Assembly (NCBI GenBank): GCA_002478045.1
Contig: DLLT01000060.1
Coordinates: 7,336-33,345 of the forward strand
Length of the DNA: 26,010 nt
Direction: 5' to 3'
DNA from: Porphyromonadaceae bacterium UBA7555
Lineage (GTDB): Bacteria; Bacteroidota; Bacteroidia; Bacteroidales; Muribaculaceae
In this document: positions 1 to 7,719 of the stretch, in pieces
How the letters are laid out: each line of letters starts with the position of its first letter
Position numbering within the stretch: the stretch's first letter is position 1
Position numbers and translations under genes: made by a program
The notes under the pieces: generated by a model
What the model saw: the letters and a program-made list of their open reading frames with translations, nothing else
Told to the model about the DNA's origin: nothing
Databases searched by the model: none

Positions 1-54
1 GGACTTATGCGTCTTATATTATGTGTTAGGACGGATAATGTGGCTGCCTCGAGG

Positions 55-393
55 TTATTTGCGGCGAGCATCAAGCGCGGCAAGTAACTCAACGAGGCTT
101 TGGCGGATGTTACGCAGCTTGGATACGGCGTTGAAGCGGCGTATGGTTGCGGCCTGATCGTTGCGTATGGCCTGCTTGGCGGCCTCGATTTTCAGCCCCT
201 TGTCTTTGATGAGATAGCGTATAAGGCGCAGTTTTTCAATGTCTTTGGGTGTGTACAGACGCGTGCCGCGCTCGCTACGCTTGGGACGCAGGGAGGTGAA
301 CTCGCGTTCCCAAAAGCGCAAGGTCGATTGCGGTTCGCCGATGATGTCGGCTACATCGCTGATTTTGTAGTAAAGTTTGTCGTAGGTGTACAA
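55..393 (-). CDS. MerR-family transcriptional regulator (TTG start)
   Basis: A 112-residue DNA-binding regulator. Residues 8-75 form the MerR winged helix-turn-helix: LYYKISDVADIIGEPQSTLR is the helix-turn-helix and FWEREF followed by TRLYTPKDIEKLRLIRYL is the wing and second helix pair, as in the MlrA-like MerR proteins common in Bacteroidetes. The C-terminal 30 residues look like a short dimerisation helix, and no effector-binding domain is present. The only in-frame start is TTG at 391-393, since a TAA lies four codons upstream (403-405) and the protein has no internal methionine. It is divergent from alaS with about 155 bp between. Its target genes are unknown. The family is secure; the role is not. 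Confidence 0.87.
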   Translation of the reverse strand: MYTYDKLYYKISDVADIIGEPQSTLRFWEREFTSLRPKRSERGTRLYTPKDIEKLRLIRYLIKDKGLKIEAAKQAIRNDQAATIRRFNAVSKLRNIRQSLVELLAALDARRK

Positions 394-440
394 AGCGTTA
401 TATTATAAGGTGTACTTGCCGGGCGTTGAGCACCGTTACA

Positions 441-472
441 TTTGCAAATTTAAGAACTTTCGCGTACTTTTG
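441..472 (+). promoter_or_regulatory. Predicted alaS promoter (Bacteroidetes type)
   Basis: TTTG at 441-444 and TACTTTTG at 465-472 are separated by 20 nt, matching the Bacteroidetes -33/-7 consensus (TTTG, 19-21 nt, TAnnTTTG). Transcription would start near 479. The -33 element overlaps a minus-strand TAAATTTG (451 to 444) that could serve the MerR gene. Confidence 0.65.
444..451 (-). promoter_or_regulatory. Possible -7 box for the MerR gene
   Basis: On the minus strand this reads TAAATTTG, a match to TAnnTTTG about 50 nt upstream of the TTG start. I see no TTTG at the right distance upstream, so support rests on the -7 match alone. Confidence 0.35.
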
Positions 473-486
473 CACATTCAAAACAG

Positions 487-516
487 GTTTTCTGCAAATT
501 TTTTTGCAGAAAACCT
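487..516 (+). promoter_or_regulatory. Perfect 13-bp hairpin in the alaS leader
   Basis: GGTTTTCTGCAAA (487-499) and TTTGCAGAAAACC (504-516) are exact reverse complements around a TTTT loop. The hairpin would begin about 8 nt after the predicted transcription start, so the alaS mRNA nearly begins with it. It is not followed by a U tract on the plus strand, so it does not look like a terminator. Roles in mRNA stability, translation control or binding of a regulator are possible but unproven. Confidence 0.55.
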
Positions 517-548
517 CATAGACAGACTAATCATAAAGATAAAATAAC

Positions 549-3176
549 ATGCTTACATCAAAGCAGATACGCGACTCATTCAAGCAGTTTTTCGAGTCCA
601 AGGGACACAAGATCGTCCCGTCAGCCCCTATGGTCATTAAAGACGACCCCACACTGATGTTTACCAACGCCGGTATGAACCAGTTCAAGGATATAATTCT
701 GGGAAATGCCGCGCCCAAGTATCGTCGTGTAGCCGATTCGCAGAAATGTCTGCGAGTGTCCGGCAAGCACAACGACCTCGAAGAAGTCGGAATGGATACC
801 TATCACCATACTATGTTCGAGATGCTCGGCAACTGGTCTTTCGGCGATTACTTCAAGCAGGAAGCCATCGACTGGGCATGGGAATACCTGGTGGACGTCC
901 TCAAATTGGATCCGGCACGCCTTTATGCCACTGTATTCGAAGGCGATAAAGCCGATGGGGTGGGGCGCGATGATGAAGCCGCTGCCATCTGGGGAAAGCA
1001 TCTGCCCAAGGACCATATCCTCAACGGCAATCGCCACGACAACTTCTGGGAAATGGGCGATACCGGACCTTGCGGCCCTTGTAGCGAAATTCACATAGAC
1101 CTGCGTAGCGATGCCGAACGCGCGGCCGTGCCCGGTGTCGAGCTTATAAATAAGGATCATCCTCAGGTTATCGAAATTTGGAATCTCGTATTTATGCAGT
1201 TCCAGCGCATGGCCGACGGCAAACTCGAGCCGCTGCCCGCACGTGTCATCGATACCGGCATGGGCTTCGAACGCCTGTGTATGGCTTTGCAGGGCAAGAC
1301 GTCAAACTACGATACTGATGTCTTTACACCGCTGATAGACAAGATTGCCGAACTCTCCGGATACAAGTACGGCGAAGACAAGCGTGTGGATATCGCCATG
1401 CGCGTCATCGCCGATCACACTCGCACCATAGCATTCTCCATCGCCGATTCGCAGCTGCCTTCCAATACCAAAGCAGGCTACGTCATTCGCCGCATTCTGC
1501 GTCGCGCCGTGCGCTATGCTTACACCTTCTTGGGCCAAAAGAATGCCTTTATGTACCGCTTGGTGGATACGCTTATCGATATTATGGGCGATGCTTATCC
1601 CGAGCTCAAGGCTCAGCGCGACCTTATCATACGCGTCATCAAAGAAGAGGAAGATGCCTTCCTGCGCACTCTCGACAAGGGCATTGCGATGCTCGAAAGC
1701 GCTATCGCTGCAGCGCGTGCCGAGGGCCGTACCGTCATCGATGGCAAGCAGGCATTCACATTATATGATACATATGGATTTCCCTTGGATCTGACACGCC
1801 TTATCCTCAAGGAACAAGGCATGGATCTCGACCAAGAAGGCTTTGATCGCGAGATGCAGGCTCAGAAAACACGTGCACGGAATGCCGCCGCCGTCACCGC
1901 CGGCGACTGGGTAATCCTGTCCGAGGGTGAGGAAAGCTTTGTCGGCTATGACGAGACCTCGACCAAGGCGCACATCCTTCGCTACCGTCAGGTGACTCAG
2001 AAAAACCGCACATTCTTCCAGGTGATTTTGGATAAGACGCCTTTCTATGCCGAAATGGGCGGTCAGGTAGGCGATAGCGGCAAACTGACCGATGACGCTA
2101 CCGGCGAAACTGTAGACGTATATGATACCAAACGCGAGAATGGTGTGGCCGTGCATCTGCTGACCAAGATGCCGTCCAATCCCGAGGCGACATTTACCGC
2201 CGCCATAAATGTTGAACGTCGCCGGCAGATAGAGTGCAACCATACAACCACTCACCTGCTGCATTACGCTTTGCGTCAGGTACTCGGCTCGCATGTCGAG
2301 CAAAAAGGCTCGTATGTCTCCGCCGAGTCGCTTCGCTTTGACTTCTCTCACTTCCAGAAGGTTACGCCCGAGGAATTGCATCGCGCCGAACGCATAGCCA
2401 ATGCTATGGTGCGCAAGGCTATACCGCTGGACGAACGCCGCGACTGCCCCATAGCAGAAGCTCGCGAAATGGGCGCTATGGCCCTCTTCGGCGAAAAATA
2501 CGGCGACCGCGTACGCGTTGTACGCTACGGCGACAGCATCGAGCTGTGCGGTGGCACCCATGTGGCCAATACCGGTAATATTGGTATGATCAAGATTTTG
2601 AGCGAAAGCAGTGTCGCTGCCGGCGTGCGCCGCATCGAGGCCGTCACCGCATCGCATGTTGAGGATATGATTGACTCAATTAGCGACAACTTGCGCCAGT
2701 TCAACGCCTTGCTCAATAACGTGCCCAACGCCGTACAGGCTCTGCGCAACGCCATCGAGGAAAATGCAACGCTCAAAAAGCAAGCACAGCAATATTTCGA
2801 GGAGCGCGTCAATGCACTGACTACACGCCTTCTCGAAAAAGCTCCCATCGAAAACGGCATACGCATTGTGTCTATGAGCGGGCTTCGTCTCCCGGACATA
2901 CCCAAGGCTGTGGCTATGGCTGTACGCCGTGACTCGCCCGAAGCCACGGCATTCATAGCCGCTACGGTCAATCCGACAGGCACACCACAGTTGACCGTCG
3001 CACTTACAGACGACCTTGTCAAGGGTGGTCTCAATGCCTCGAATATTGTGCGCGCTGCTGCCAAGTTGATTAAAGGCGGTGGCGGTGGACAGCCCGGATT
3101 TGCACAAGCCGGCGGCAAGGACAAGGATAATCTTGCCCAAGCCTTGGAGGCACTTCGTGCAGCTGTACTCGGCTGA
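549..3176 (+). CDS. alaS: Alanine--tRNA ligase
   Basis: Charges tRNA-Ala with alanine in the cytoplasm using ATP, and hydrolyses mischarged Ser/Gly-tRNA-Ala. The 875-residue length is normal for bacterial AlaRS. The N-terminal class II core shows the LTSKQIRDSFKQFFESKGH opening, FTNAGMNQFKD and GPCGPCSEI. The editing domain carries the zinc-binding HxxxH (H565, H569) and CGGTH (C667, H671). The C-terminal C-Ala domain has the glycine-rich GGGGGQPGFAQAGG near the end. ATG at 549 gives the canonical N terminus. It has its own predicted promoter and a leader hairpin, and appears monocistronic. The stretch after it shows only weak, imperfect hairpins and no convincing terminator. Confidence 0.98.
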   Translation: MLTSKQIRDSFKQFFESKGHKIVPSAPMVIKDDPTLMFTNAGMNQFKDIILGNAAPKYRRVADSQKCLRVSGKHNDLEEVGMDTYHHTMFEMLGNWSFGDYFKQEAIDWAWEYLVDVLKLDPARLYATVFEGDKADGVGRDDEAAAIWGKHLPKDHILNGNRHDNFWEMGDTGPCGPCSEIHIDLRSDAERAAVPGVELINKDHPQVIEIWNLVFMQFQRMADGKLEPLPARVIDTGMGFERLCMALQGKTSNYDTDVFTPLIDKIAELSGYKYGEDKRVDIAMRVIADHTRTIAFSIADSQLPSNTKAGYVIRRILRRAVRYAYTFLGQKNAFMYRLVDTLIDIMGDAYPELKAQRDLIIRVIKEEEDAFLRTLDKGIAMLESAIAAARAEGRTVIDGKQAFTLYDTYGFPLDLTRLILKEQGMDLDQEGFDREMQAQKTRARNAAAVTAGDWVILSEGEESFVGYDETSTKAHILRYRQVTQKNRTFFQVILDKTPFYAEMGGQVGDSGKLTDDATGETVDVYDTKRENGVAVHLLTKMPSNPEATFTAAINVERRRQIECNHTTTHLLHYALRQVLGSHVEQKGSYVSAESLRFDFSHFQKVTPEELHRAERIANAMVRKAIPLDERRDCPIAEAREMGAMALFGEKYGDRVRVVRYGDSIELCGGTHVANTGNIGMIKILSESSVAAGVRRIEAVTASHVEDMIDSISDNLRQFNALLNNVPNAVQALRNAIEENATLKKQAQQYFEERVNALTTRLLEKAPIENGIRIVSMSGLRLPDIPKAVAMAVRRDSPEATAFIAATVNPTGTPQLTVALTDDLVKGGLNASNIVRAAAKLIKGGGGGQPGFAQAGGKDKDNLAQALEALRAAVLG

Positions 3177-3417
3177 TGGACGAACTCGTTGAGGATTGCA
3201 GATGTGCCATGCCGGGAATAATACCCAACTTGAGGCAAAAGTAGACTCAATGTAAAACGCTTAATAAGACTGACGGATGTCCGCAGTCCGGGGAAGTACA
3301 CCAAAAAGTGCCTGCCGGAGTGTGGACGTCCGCCGTTAATATACTTTTAGTTCGCCGTTAATGTTAAATCGCTTAAAGATTAACCAAATTTATATATCAA
3401 CAATAGATATTATTGCG

Positions 3418-3425
3418 TATCTTTG
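3418..3425 (+). promoter_or_regulatory. Predicted -7 box for the secreted Ig-like protein
   Basis: TATCTTTG fits TAnnTTTG. The expected -33 region is AT-rich with no clear TTTG. It implies a leader of about 130 nt before the ATG at 3560. Confidence 0.5.
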
Positions 3426-3441
3426 CAACGTACTATCTAAA

Positions 3442-3498
3442 GGCCTCAATGCCATGAACCCGGCTGCTATGTCAAATGGTTGTGAAAATGTTGAGGCC
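3442..3498 (+). promoter_or_regulatory. Stem-loop in the 5' leader
   Basis: GGCCTCAA (3442-3449) pairs perfectly with TTGAGGCC (3491-3498). Nested inside, GCCAT (3451-3455) can pair with ATGGT (3476-3480) with one G-U. I recognise no known riboswitch class. It may be a cis-regulatory or stabilising leader structure. Confidence 0.4.
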
Positions 3499-3559
3499 GA
3501 AGACAAGATGCTGAAAATATAATCAAAAACATATCTATTATTAACCAAAACCGTCTTTT

Positions 3560-5698
3560 ATGAAAAAGTTTTTACTCAGCCTCGCTGCTGTAGTTCTCGC
3601 CGGTGCTTCGGCACTTGCCGCTGACTACACCATCACGATGAAGGATGTGGCTCCGACCGATGTGTCAAGCTTCACAGCCCAGGGCTTTACATTCACTACT
3701 GACAAGAATAAAGGTCAGACAGCTCCTGCTTATAACGCCGCAGGCGACCTCCGTCTCTATGCAAAGTGTTCGATGACGATCACCGCTCCTACCGGTATCA
3801 ACATTACAGCCATCAACTTTACTATTTCCAAGAAAGGTCTCAATCGCCAGTCCAACTTTACTCCTTCGGTAGGCGAAGTTACGGAAGCTGCCGGAAGCTG
3901 CTCTTGGGCAGGTTCGGCCAACGCCATTACTTTCACCGTAGGTGATAAGGCTACTTTCGGTACAGACGGTGCTACAAAGGCCGGTCAATTCTGCTTTGAC
4001 GCTCTGACCATCACCACAGACAAATCATTTGTCACTAAGGACCCCGCCGGTTTGAAGTTTGCTCAGGACGCTATCACCGCCAAGCTTGGTGAAGCCGTCC
4101 CCGCAAATGTTCTCAGCAAGGACACCGACGCCGCTGCCGTATACACATCATCCGATGCGACTGTAGCTACCGTCAACGCTGCTACCGGTGTTGTGACCCT
4201 CGTCGCAGCCGGTACCACCACCATCACTGCCGAGACCGAAGCTACAGAGGACTTCGAAGCCGGTAAAGCTTCGTACACTCTGACCGTTGTCGATCCCGCT
4301 ACAGCCGGTAACACCATCTATGAAAACGACTGTCTGACCGATGCTTGCGGCTTCACTTTCGAAGCAGGCGAGTTCAACCCCTGGAGCATTAACTCCAAGT
4401 ACGGTCTGAAGGCCAGCGCATTCGATGCCGCCAGCAAGGTTGCCAGTGCATCCGATGCTTACGCCGTATCGCCCGTACTCGACCTCACCGGTCGTATCGC
4501 TCCCGCCGAAATCTCCTTCGAGCAGGCTATGAACCAGTTCAAGCTCAACAATGAACTTATTGCTGTGGCTGATGTTGTGAAATATGTTGAGATCTCTGTT
4601 CGCGAAGCCGGTACCACCGCTTGGACCAAACTTGCCGATGTTACAGCTCCCGAGAAATTCGATTGGACATACTATGCAGACAAAGCAGACCTCAGCGCAT
4701 ACGTAGGCAAGAAGATACAGGTTGGTTTCCACTACACCTCCACCGCCGAAATCGCCGGTACTTGGGAAATCAAGAATGTCAAAGTTTCTGCAGCCAAGCA
4801 AGGTGGCAAACTTGACGCCAACCTCAAATTTGCTGAAGAAGCAATCACCGCCAACCTCGGCGAAGCCGCTCCCGCCAACGCTCTCACTATGGACACCAAC
4901 GCTGCCGTAACGTACACTTCGTCTGATGTCAATGTAGCTACCGTAGACGCTGCCGGTGTCGTAACCGTTAAGGCTGTCGGTACTACCGTCATCACCGCCA
5001 AGACTGCCGAAAACGACAAATACTACGCAGGCACAGCATCCTACACCCTCACCGTTGTAGACGCAAGCAACGTCGTATACGAGCACAGCTGTACGACCGA
5101 AGACTGCGGCTTCACTTTCGAAGCAACTACCGACTTTAACCCCTGGTCAATTGACACCAAGTATGGTCTGAAAGCCAGCGCATACGTCAGTGGCGCTACT
5201 AATGCATCCGATGCTTACGCCGTATCGCCCGTACTCGACCTGACCAACCGCAAAGCTCCCGCCGAAATCACCTTCGAACAGGCTATGAACCAGTTCAAGC
5301 TCAACAATGAACTTATTGCTGTGGCTGATGTTGTGAAATATGTTGAGATCTCTGTTCGCGAAGCCGGTACCACCGCTTGGACCAAACTTGCCGATGTTAC
5401 AGCTCCCGAGAAATTCGATTGGACATACTATGCAGACAAAGCAGACCTCAGCGCATACATAGGCAAGAAGATACAGGTTGGTTTCCACTACACCTCCACC
5501 GCCGAAATCGCCGGTACTTGGGAAATCAAGAATGTCAAAGTTACAGCCGACAAGGCCGGTATCAATGACGTTGTAGCCGATGACGACAATGCTCCTGTAT
5601 ACTACTACAACCTTCAAGGCGTACGTGTAGACAACCCCGCTAACGGTCTCTACATCCGCGTTCAGGGCAAGAAAGCCACCAAGGTATTGGTTCGCTAA
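3560..5698 (+). CDS. Secreted protein with duplicated Ig-like (BIG2) plus anchor-J-like modules
   Basis: A 712-residue exported protein with signal peptide at 1-20 (cleavage after ALA). Residues 22-155 form a beta-rich N-terminal domain I do not recognise. Two copies of a module with a 252-residue period follow: a BIG2-like Ig fold (about 165-243 and 420-497; pattern TSSDATVATVNAATGVVT) and a jelly-roll-like domain resembling choice-of-anchor J (about 252-410 and 505-661; CGFTFEAGEFNPWSI, TWEIKNVKV). The tail (from about 680) carries YYNLQGVRVDNPANGLYIRV, common at the C terminus of secreted Bacteroidales proteins and resembling a type IX secretion-type sorting tail. A surface or adhesive role is inference. 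Codon use looks strongly biased, as in abundant proteins. A strong terminator follows. Confidence 0.85.
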   Translation: MKKFLLSLAAVVLAGASALAADYTITMKDVAPTDVSSFTAQGFTFTTDKNKGQTAPAYNAAGDLRLYAKCSMTITAPTGINITAINFTISKKGLNRQSNFTPSVGEVTEAAGSCSWAGSANAITFTVGDKATFGTDGATKAGQFCFDALTITTDKSFVTKDPAGLKFAQDAITAKLGEAVPANVLSKDTDAAAVYTSSDATVATVNAATGVVTLVAAGTTTITAETEATEDFEAGKASYTLTVVDPATAGNTIYENDCLTDACGFTFEAGEFNPWSINSKYGLKASAFDAASKVASASDAYAVSPVLDLTGRIAPAEISFEQAMNQFKLNNELIAVADVVKYVEISVREAGTTAWTKLADVTAPEKFDWTYYADKADLSAYVGKKIQVGFHYTSTAEIAGTWEIKNVKVSAAKQGGKLDANLKFAEEAITANLGEAAPANALTMDTNAAVTYTSSDVNVATVDAAGVVTVKAVGTTVITAKTAENDKYYAGTASYTLTVVDASNVVYEHSCTTEDCGFTFEATTDFNPWSIDTKYGLKASAYVSGATNASDAYAVSPVLDLTNRKAPAEITFEQAMNQFKLNNELIAVADVVKYVEISVREAGTTAWTKLADVTAPEKFDWTYYADKADLSAYIGKKIQVGFHYTSTAEIAGTWEIKNVKVTADKAGINDVVADDDNAPVYYYNLQGVRVDNPANGLYIRVQGKKATKVLVR
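4523..4786 (+). repeat. Intragenic repeat, copy 1
   Basis: A 264-bp stretch that recurs at 5279-5542 with a single difference (G4703 versus A5459, Val to Ile). It encodes the second half of the first anchor-J-like module. Confidence 0.95.
5279..5542 (+). repeat. Intragenic repeat, copy 2
   Basis: The second copy of the 264-bp repeat, offset by exactly 756 bp and in frame. Synonymous positions are also identical, while flanking parts of the two modules are clearly more diverged. Confidence 0.95.
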
Positions 5699-5732
5699 GA
5701 CTTAGCTGATAAACACGATTATTTCAACATAG

Positions 5733-5764
5733 GGTGGATGCGCCTTGGCGCATCCACCTTTTTT
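5733..5764 (+). terminator. Rho-independent terminator after the Ig-like protein gene
   Basis: GGTGGATGCGCC (5733-5744) and GGCGCATCCACC (5747-5758) form a perfect 12-bp inverted repeat around TT, followed by six T (5759-5764), 35 bp after the stop codon. Confidence 0.93.
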
Positions 5765-5790
5765 GTATTATCGATGGACAGCAAGGCGTA

Positions 5791-5912
5791 ATGGGAATAA
5801 TGGGAGTAATGAGAGTGATGAGAGTGATGAGAACAATGGTGATGCTGTAACGAGAACAATAGTAAAGCTGAGAACAATGTCATAGCTCCCGTAGCTCCCA
5901 TCTTTCCCATGG
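5791..5912. repeat. Two oppositely oriented arrays of 9-bp repeats
   Basis: Array 1 (5791-5844) has six 9-bp units: ATGGGAATA, ATGGGAGTA, ATGAGAGTG twice, ATGAGAACA, ATGGTGATG. Array 2 (5881-5912) reads, on the minus strand, as ATGGGAAAG, ATGGGAGCT, ACGGGAGCT, the same type inverted. Between them GAGAACAAT occurs three times (5829, 5852, 5870). The whole block lies between two terminators that face each other, so it is outside any gene. Confidence 0.7.
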
Positions 5913-5943
5913 CCTTATAATGTCCGAAGGTGCGGTCACGCAA

Positions 5944-5979
5944 TAAAAGCGGCGGCATCCCGATTGAGGGGATGTCGCC
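5944..5979 (-). terminator. Terminator for the sigma/anti-sigma/Spy-like unit
   Basis: GGCGGCATCCC (5951-5961) pairs with GGGATGTCGCC (5969-5979) with one G-U. Read on the minus strand it is followed by TTTTATTG. It lies 60 bp beyond the stop codon of the Spy-like gene. Confidence 0.8.
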
Positions 5980-6038
5980 GTATGTCTTTGGCCGCTGTGA
6001 AGGCGCCGATGGCGCGTGAAAGGGTATGGTGGTGGAAA

Positions 6039-6506
6039 TTACTTGGCGGCGCGGCGACGTTTGTGCGCGTTGACTACGTGTTGTACAAAGGCGCGTTCGG
6101 CGCTGCGGAGGCGCAGCAGCTGCTGCGGCGTAAGTATTTCCTTGAATTTATCGAAGTATTGAAGTTCGATTTCGGCTTCGTCCTTTTTCTGCTCGAAGAC
6201 GGCGCGTGCGGCGACTTCGCATTCGGTGTCGGTGGCTTTATCGTTGCGCATTGTACGGTTTTCGATACTGCGTGTTTCGCGATATATGCGCTCGAGTTCG
6301 TCTTCCATCTCGTCGTAGAGGTCAAAGAACTTGTGCGCCTGTTCGGTGGACAGGTCGAGCTCCTTGGTGAGCCATTGGTGTTTGTATTTGCGCATTTCTA
6401 CGGTCCAAGCGATGCGATTTTCATCGGACATACGTTGGGCCGGAGCCATCAGGGGCATAGCTGCCGCGATGATGAGTGCGGATATTAGGATGTGGTTCCT
6501 TTTCAT
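6039..6506 (-). CDS. Spy/CpxP-like periplasmic protein
   Basis: 155 residues with an N-terminal signal peptide (about 1-23, APA then Q). The rest is highly charged and predicted all-helical. It has two LTxxQ-type motifs, LSTEQAHKF (about residue 52) and LTPQQLLRL (about 128), as in the Spy/CpxP family of periplasmic chaperone-like stress proteins. It is the last gene of a three-gene unit: its ATG lies 1 nt after the stop of the putative anti-sigma partner, so translation is probably coupled. Sigma factor, membrane protein and LTxxQ protein in a row is a recurring Bacteroidetes arrangement, suggesting an envelope-stress or surface-sensing circuit. The exact partner and signal are unknown. Confidence 0.8.
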   Translation of the reverse strand: MKRNHILISALIIAAAMPLMAPAQRMSDENRIAWTVEMRKYKHQWLTKELDLSTEQAHKFFDLYDEMEDELERIYRETRSIENRTMRNDKATDTECEVAARAVFEQKKDEAEIELQYFDKFKEILTPQQLLRLRSAERAFVQHVVNAHKRRRAAK

Positions 6507-6507
6507 T

Positions 6508-6960
6508 TTATTTTCCGGTCATGGTTGCGGCAAATGCCGTGCTGTCGGCTTCGAGCATTTGTACGTCTATGCTGTCAGCCATCAGTGAATCATATAGTTC
6601 CCATTGATTGACGTCGTCTATAAAGTATTCGTCGATAAATTGTGGGTTGTCAACGGCCGAGGCCAATGTGGGGTTGTTGTCTATAGACATTTCGTCGGTG
6701 TGCGACATCAGAGTGAACATCTTGAGCATACACCATACGCCTGCAAACATTGCTGCCATGTAGGCGTATGGACGTATGCGATGCCATAGTGTGCGCGGCT
6801 GAGCCGCACGAGCTATGGTGGCGGGGTCTTCCAGCTCCGGACGTTCGGGCAGGTTTGCCGCCATTTTGGAAGCAAAGTCAGCGAAGTAGCCCTCGGGGAC
6901 GGTGAGGCCGTCGCGGCGCGAGCATTTTTCTTGCAAGTCTTTATCTTCGGGTTGTTTCAT
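6508..6960 (-). CDS. Putative anti-sigma-factor-like single-pass membrane protein
   Basis: 150 residues. The N-terminal part is probably cytoplasmic and carries LTVPEGYFADFASKM (20-33), a motif typical of small proteins encoded next to ECF sigma factors in Bacteroidetes. One transmembrane segment lies at about 65-85 (YAYMAAMFAGVWCMLKMF). An acidic domain of about 60 residues follows, presumably periplasmic. Its place directly downstream of the sigma gene (149-bp gap) and 1 nt before the Spy-like gene supports a role in holding or tuning the sigma factor. No zinc-binding HxxxCxxC anti-sigma motif is visible, so the anti-sigma role is inference from context. Confidence 0.7.
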   Translation of the reverse strand: MKQPEDKDLQEKCSRRDGLTVPEGYFADFASKMAANLPERPELEDPATIARAAQPRTLWHRIRPYAYMAAMFAGVWCMLKMFTLMSHTDEMSIDNNPTLASAVDNPQFIDEYFIDDVNQWELYDSLMADSIDVQMLEADSTAFAATMTGK

Positions 6961-7109
6961 ATATTAATATGAGAAAATTGGTTGTTTTTGAAGCGGTTAG
7001 GTTTTTCGTCTCGGCGTATTGTCGCCGTCCGTGTCATCTAATCTTGCGGCTCCCGCTTGGGCGCCTTTTGTTGTTATAGACTTTCGGAGGCGGCGATGGT
7101 TTAATGGCG

Positions 7110-7685
7110 TTATTGATTTTTTTCGATAAAAGTTTCGATTTTTTTTACGGCAAAATGGTATGAGGTCTTGAGCGCGCCTACGCTTGTGCCGAGGATAGCG
7201 GACATATCCTCGTATTTCATTTCGTCGAAGTACTTCATATTGAATACAAGGCGTTGCTTCTCGGGGAGAGTTGCAACGGCCTCGCGCAACAGACGTTGTG
7301 CACGGTCGCCGTCAAAGTAAGGGTCGCCTTCGATGGTATTGACCAGCATTGCCTGCTGGTCGTCCAGCGAGATATTGAGGCGGCGACGTTCGCGTTCGAG
7401 GAACGTAAGGCTCTCGTTGATGGCTATCTTATAGAGCCAGGTGGATAGACGTGCATCGCCGCGAAAATTCTCGAGCGAAGACCACGCCTTGATGAAAGTG
7501 TTCTGCAACAAGTCATTGGCATCGTCATGGCTTTGCACCATACGCCTGATTTGTCGATACAACGGCTCGGTGTACATGGCTATGACGCGTCCGAATGCCG
7601 CACGGCACGTCTGAGGCGATCGCAGTTCGGCTATGAGCTGTACATCGTCATTGTTGTCTTTGGCCTTGTCTCGGAATATTGACAT
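7110..7685 (-). CDS. ECF-type RNA polymerase sigma factor
   Basis: 191 residues, normal for an ECF sigma factor. Region 2 spans about 35-100, with DDANDLLQNTFIKAWSSL and FRGDARLSTWLYKIAINE for -10 recognition and core binding. Region 4 spans about 135-185, with LPEKQRLVFNMKYFDEMKYEDMSAIL followed by the GTSVGALKTSYHFAVKKI recognition helix. It heads the minus-strand unit with the membrane protein and the Spy-like gene. A promoter with -7 TAACTTTG lies about 40 nt upstream. It is divergent from the small-lipoprotein cluster, separated by about 240 bp that could hold shared control. Target promoters cannot be assigned from this sequence. Confidence 0.95.
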   Translation of the reverse strand: MSIFRDKAKDNNDDVQLIAELRSPQTCRAAFGRVIAMYTEPLYRQIRRMVQSHDDANDLLQNTFIKAWSSLENFRGDARLSTWLYKIAINESLTFLERERRRLNISLDDQQAMLVNTIEGDPYFDGDRAQRLLREAVATLPEKQRLVFNMKYFDEMKYEDMSAILGTSVGALKTSYHFAVKKIETFIEKNQ

Positions 7686-7719
7686 TATGCTGTGGCGTGC
7701 GGTGTCTCTTTTTGTTTGT

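Larger units (their letters stand above)
3177..3559. other. Intergenic region between alaS and the Ig-like protein gene
   Basis: 383 bp without a supportable gene. It holds an imperfect hairpin-prone stretch around 3270-3337 (GGATGTCC and GGACGTCC elements), a 10-bp direct repeat CGCCGTTAAT (3331-3340 and 3353-3362), a -7 promoter element at 3418-3425 and a structured leader (3426-3559). Confidence 0.6.

Noticed and set aside
1..54. Left window edge.
   Set aside because: No gene, hairpin or repeat could be supported in these 54 bases.
487..516. T-box or terminator in front of alaS.
   Set aside because: There is no T-box sequence, no specifier loop and no U tract after the hairpin; recorded only as a leader hairpin.
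1761..2657. 298-codon minus-strand open frame.
   Set aside because: Antisense to alaS, whose motifs are intact throughout.
3177..3359. Possible RNA gene or tRNA after alaS.
   Set aside because: No cloverleaf or conserved tRNA loop sequences; only imperfect short inverted repeats.
4148..5086. Long minus-strand open frame (312 codons) in the Ig-like gene, with a similar one at 5147-5617.
   Set aside because: Antisense shadow of a strongly codon-biased gene. The Gly/Val/Ser/Cys-rich product is a complement artefact.
5719..5958. Minus-strand open frame encoding a His/Ser/Tyr-rich protein (HHSHHSHYSHY).
   Set aside because: It arises from reading through the 9-bp repeat array and spans the terminator of the neighbouring gene; no promoter and no protein-like remainder.
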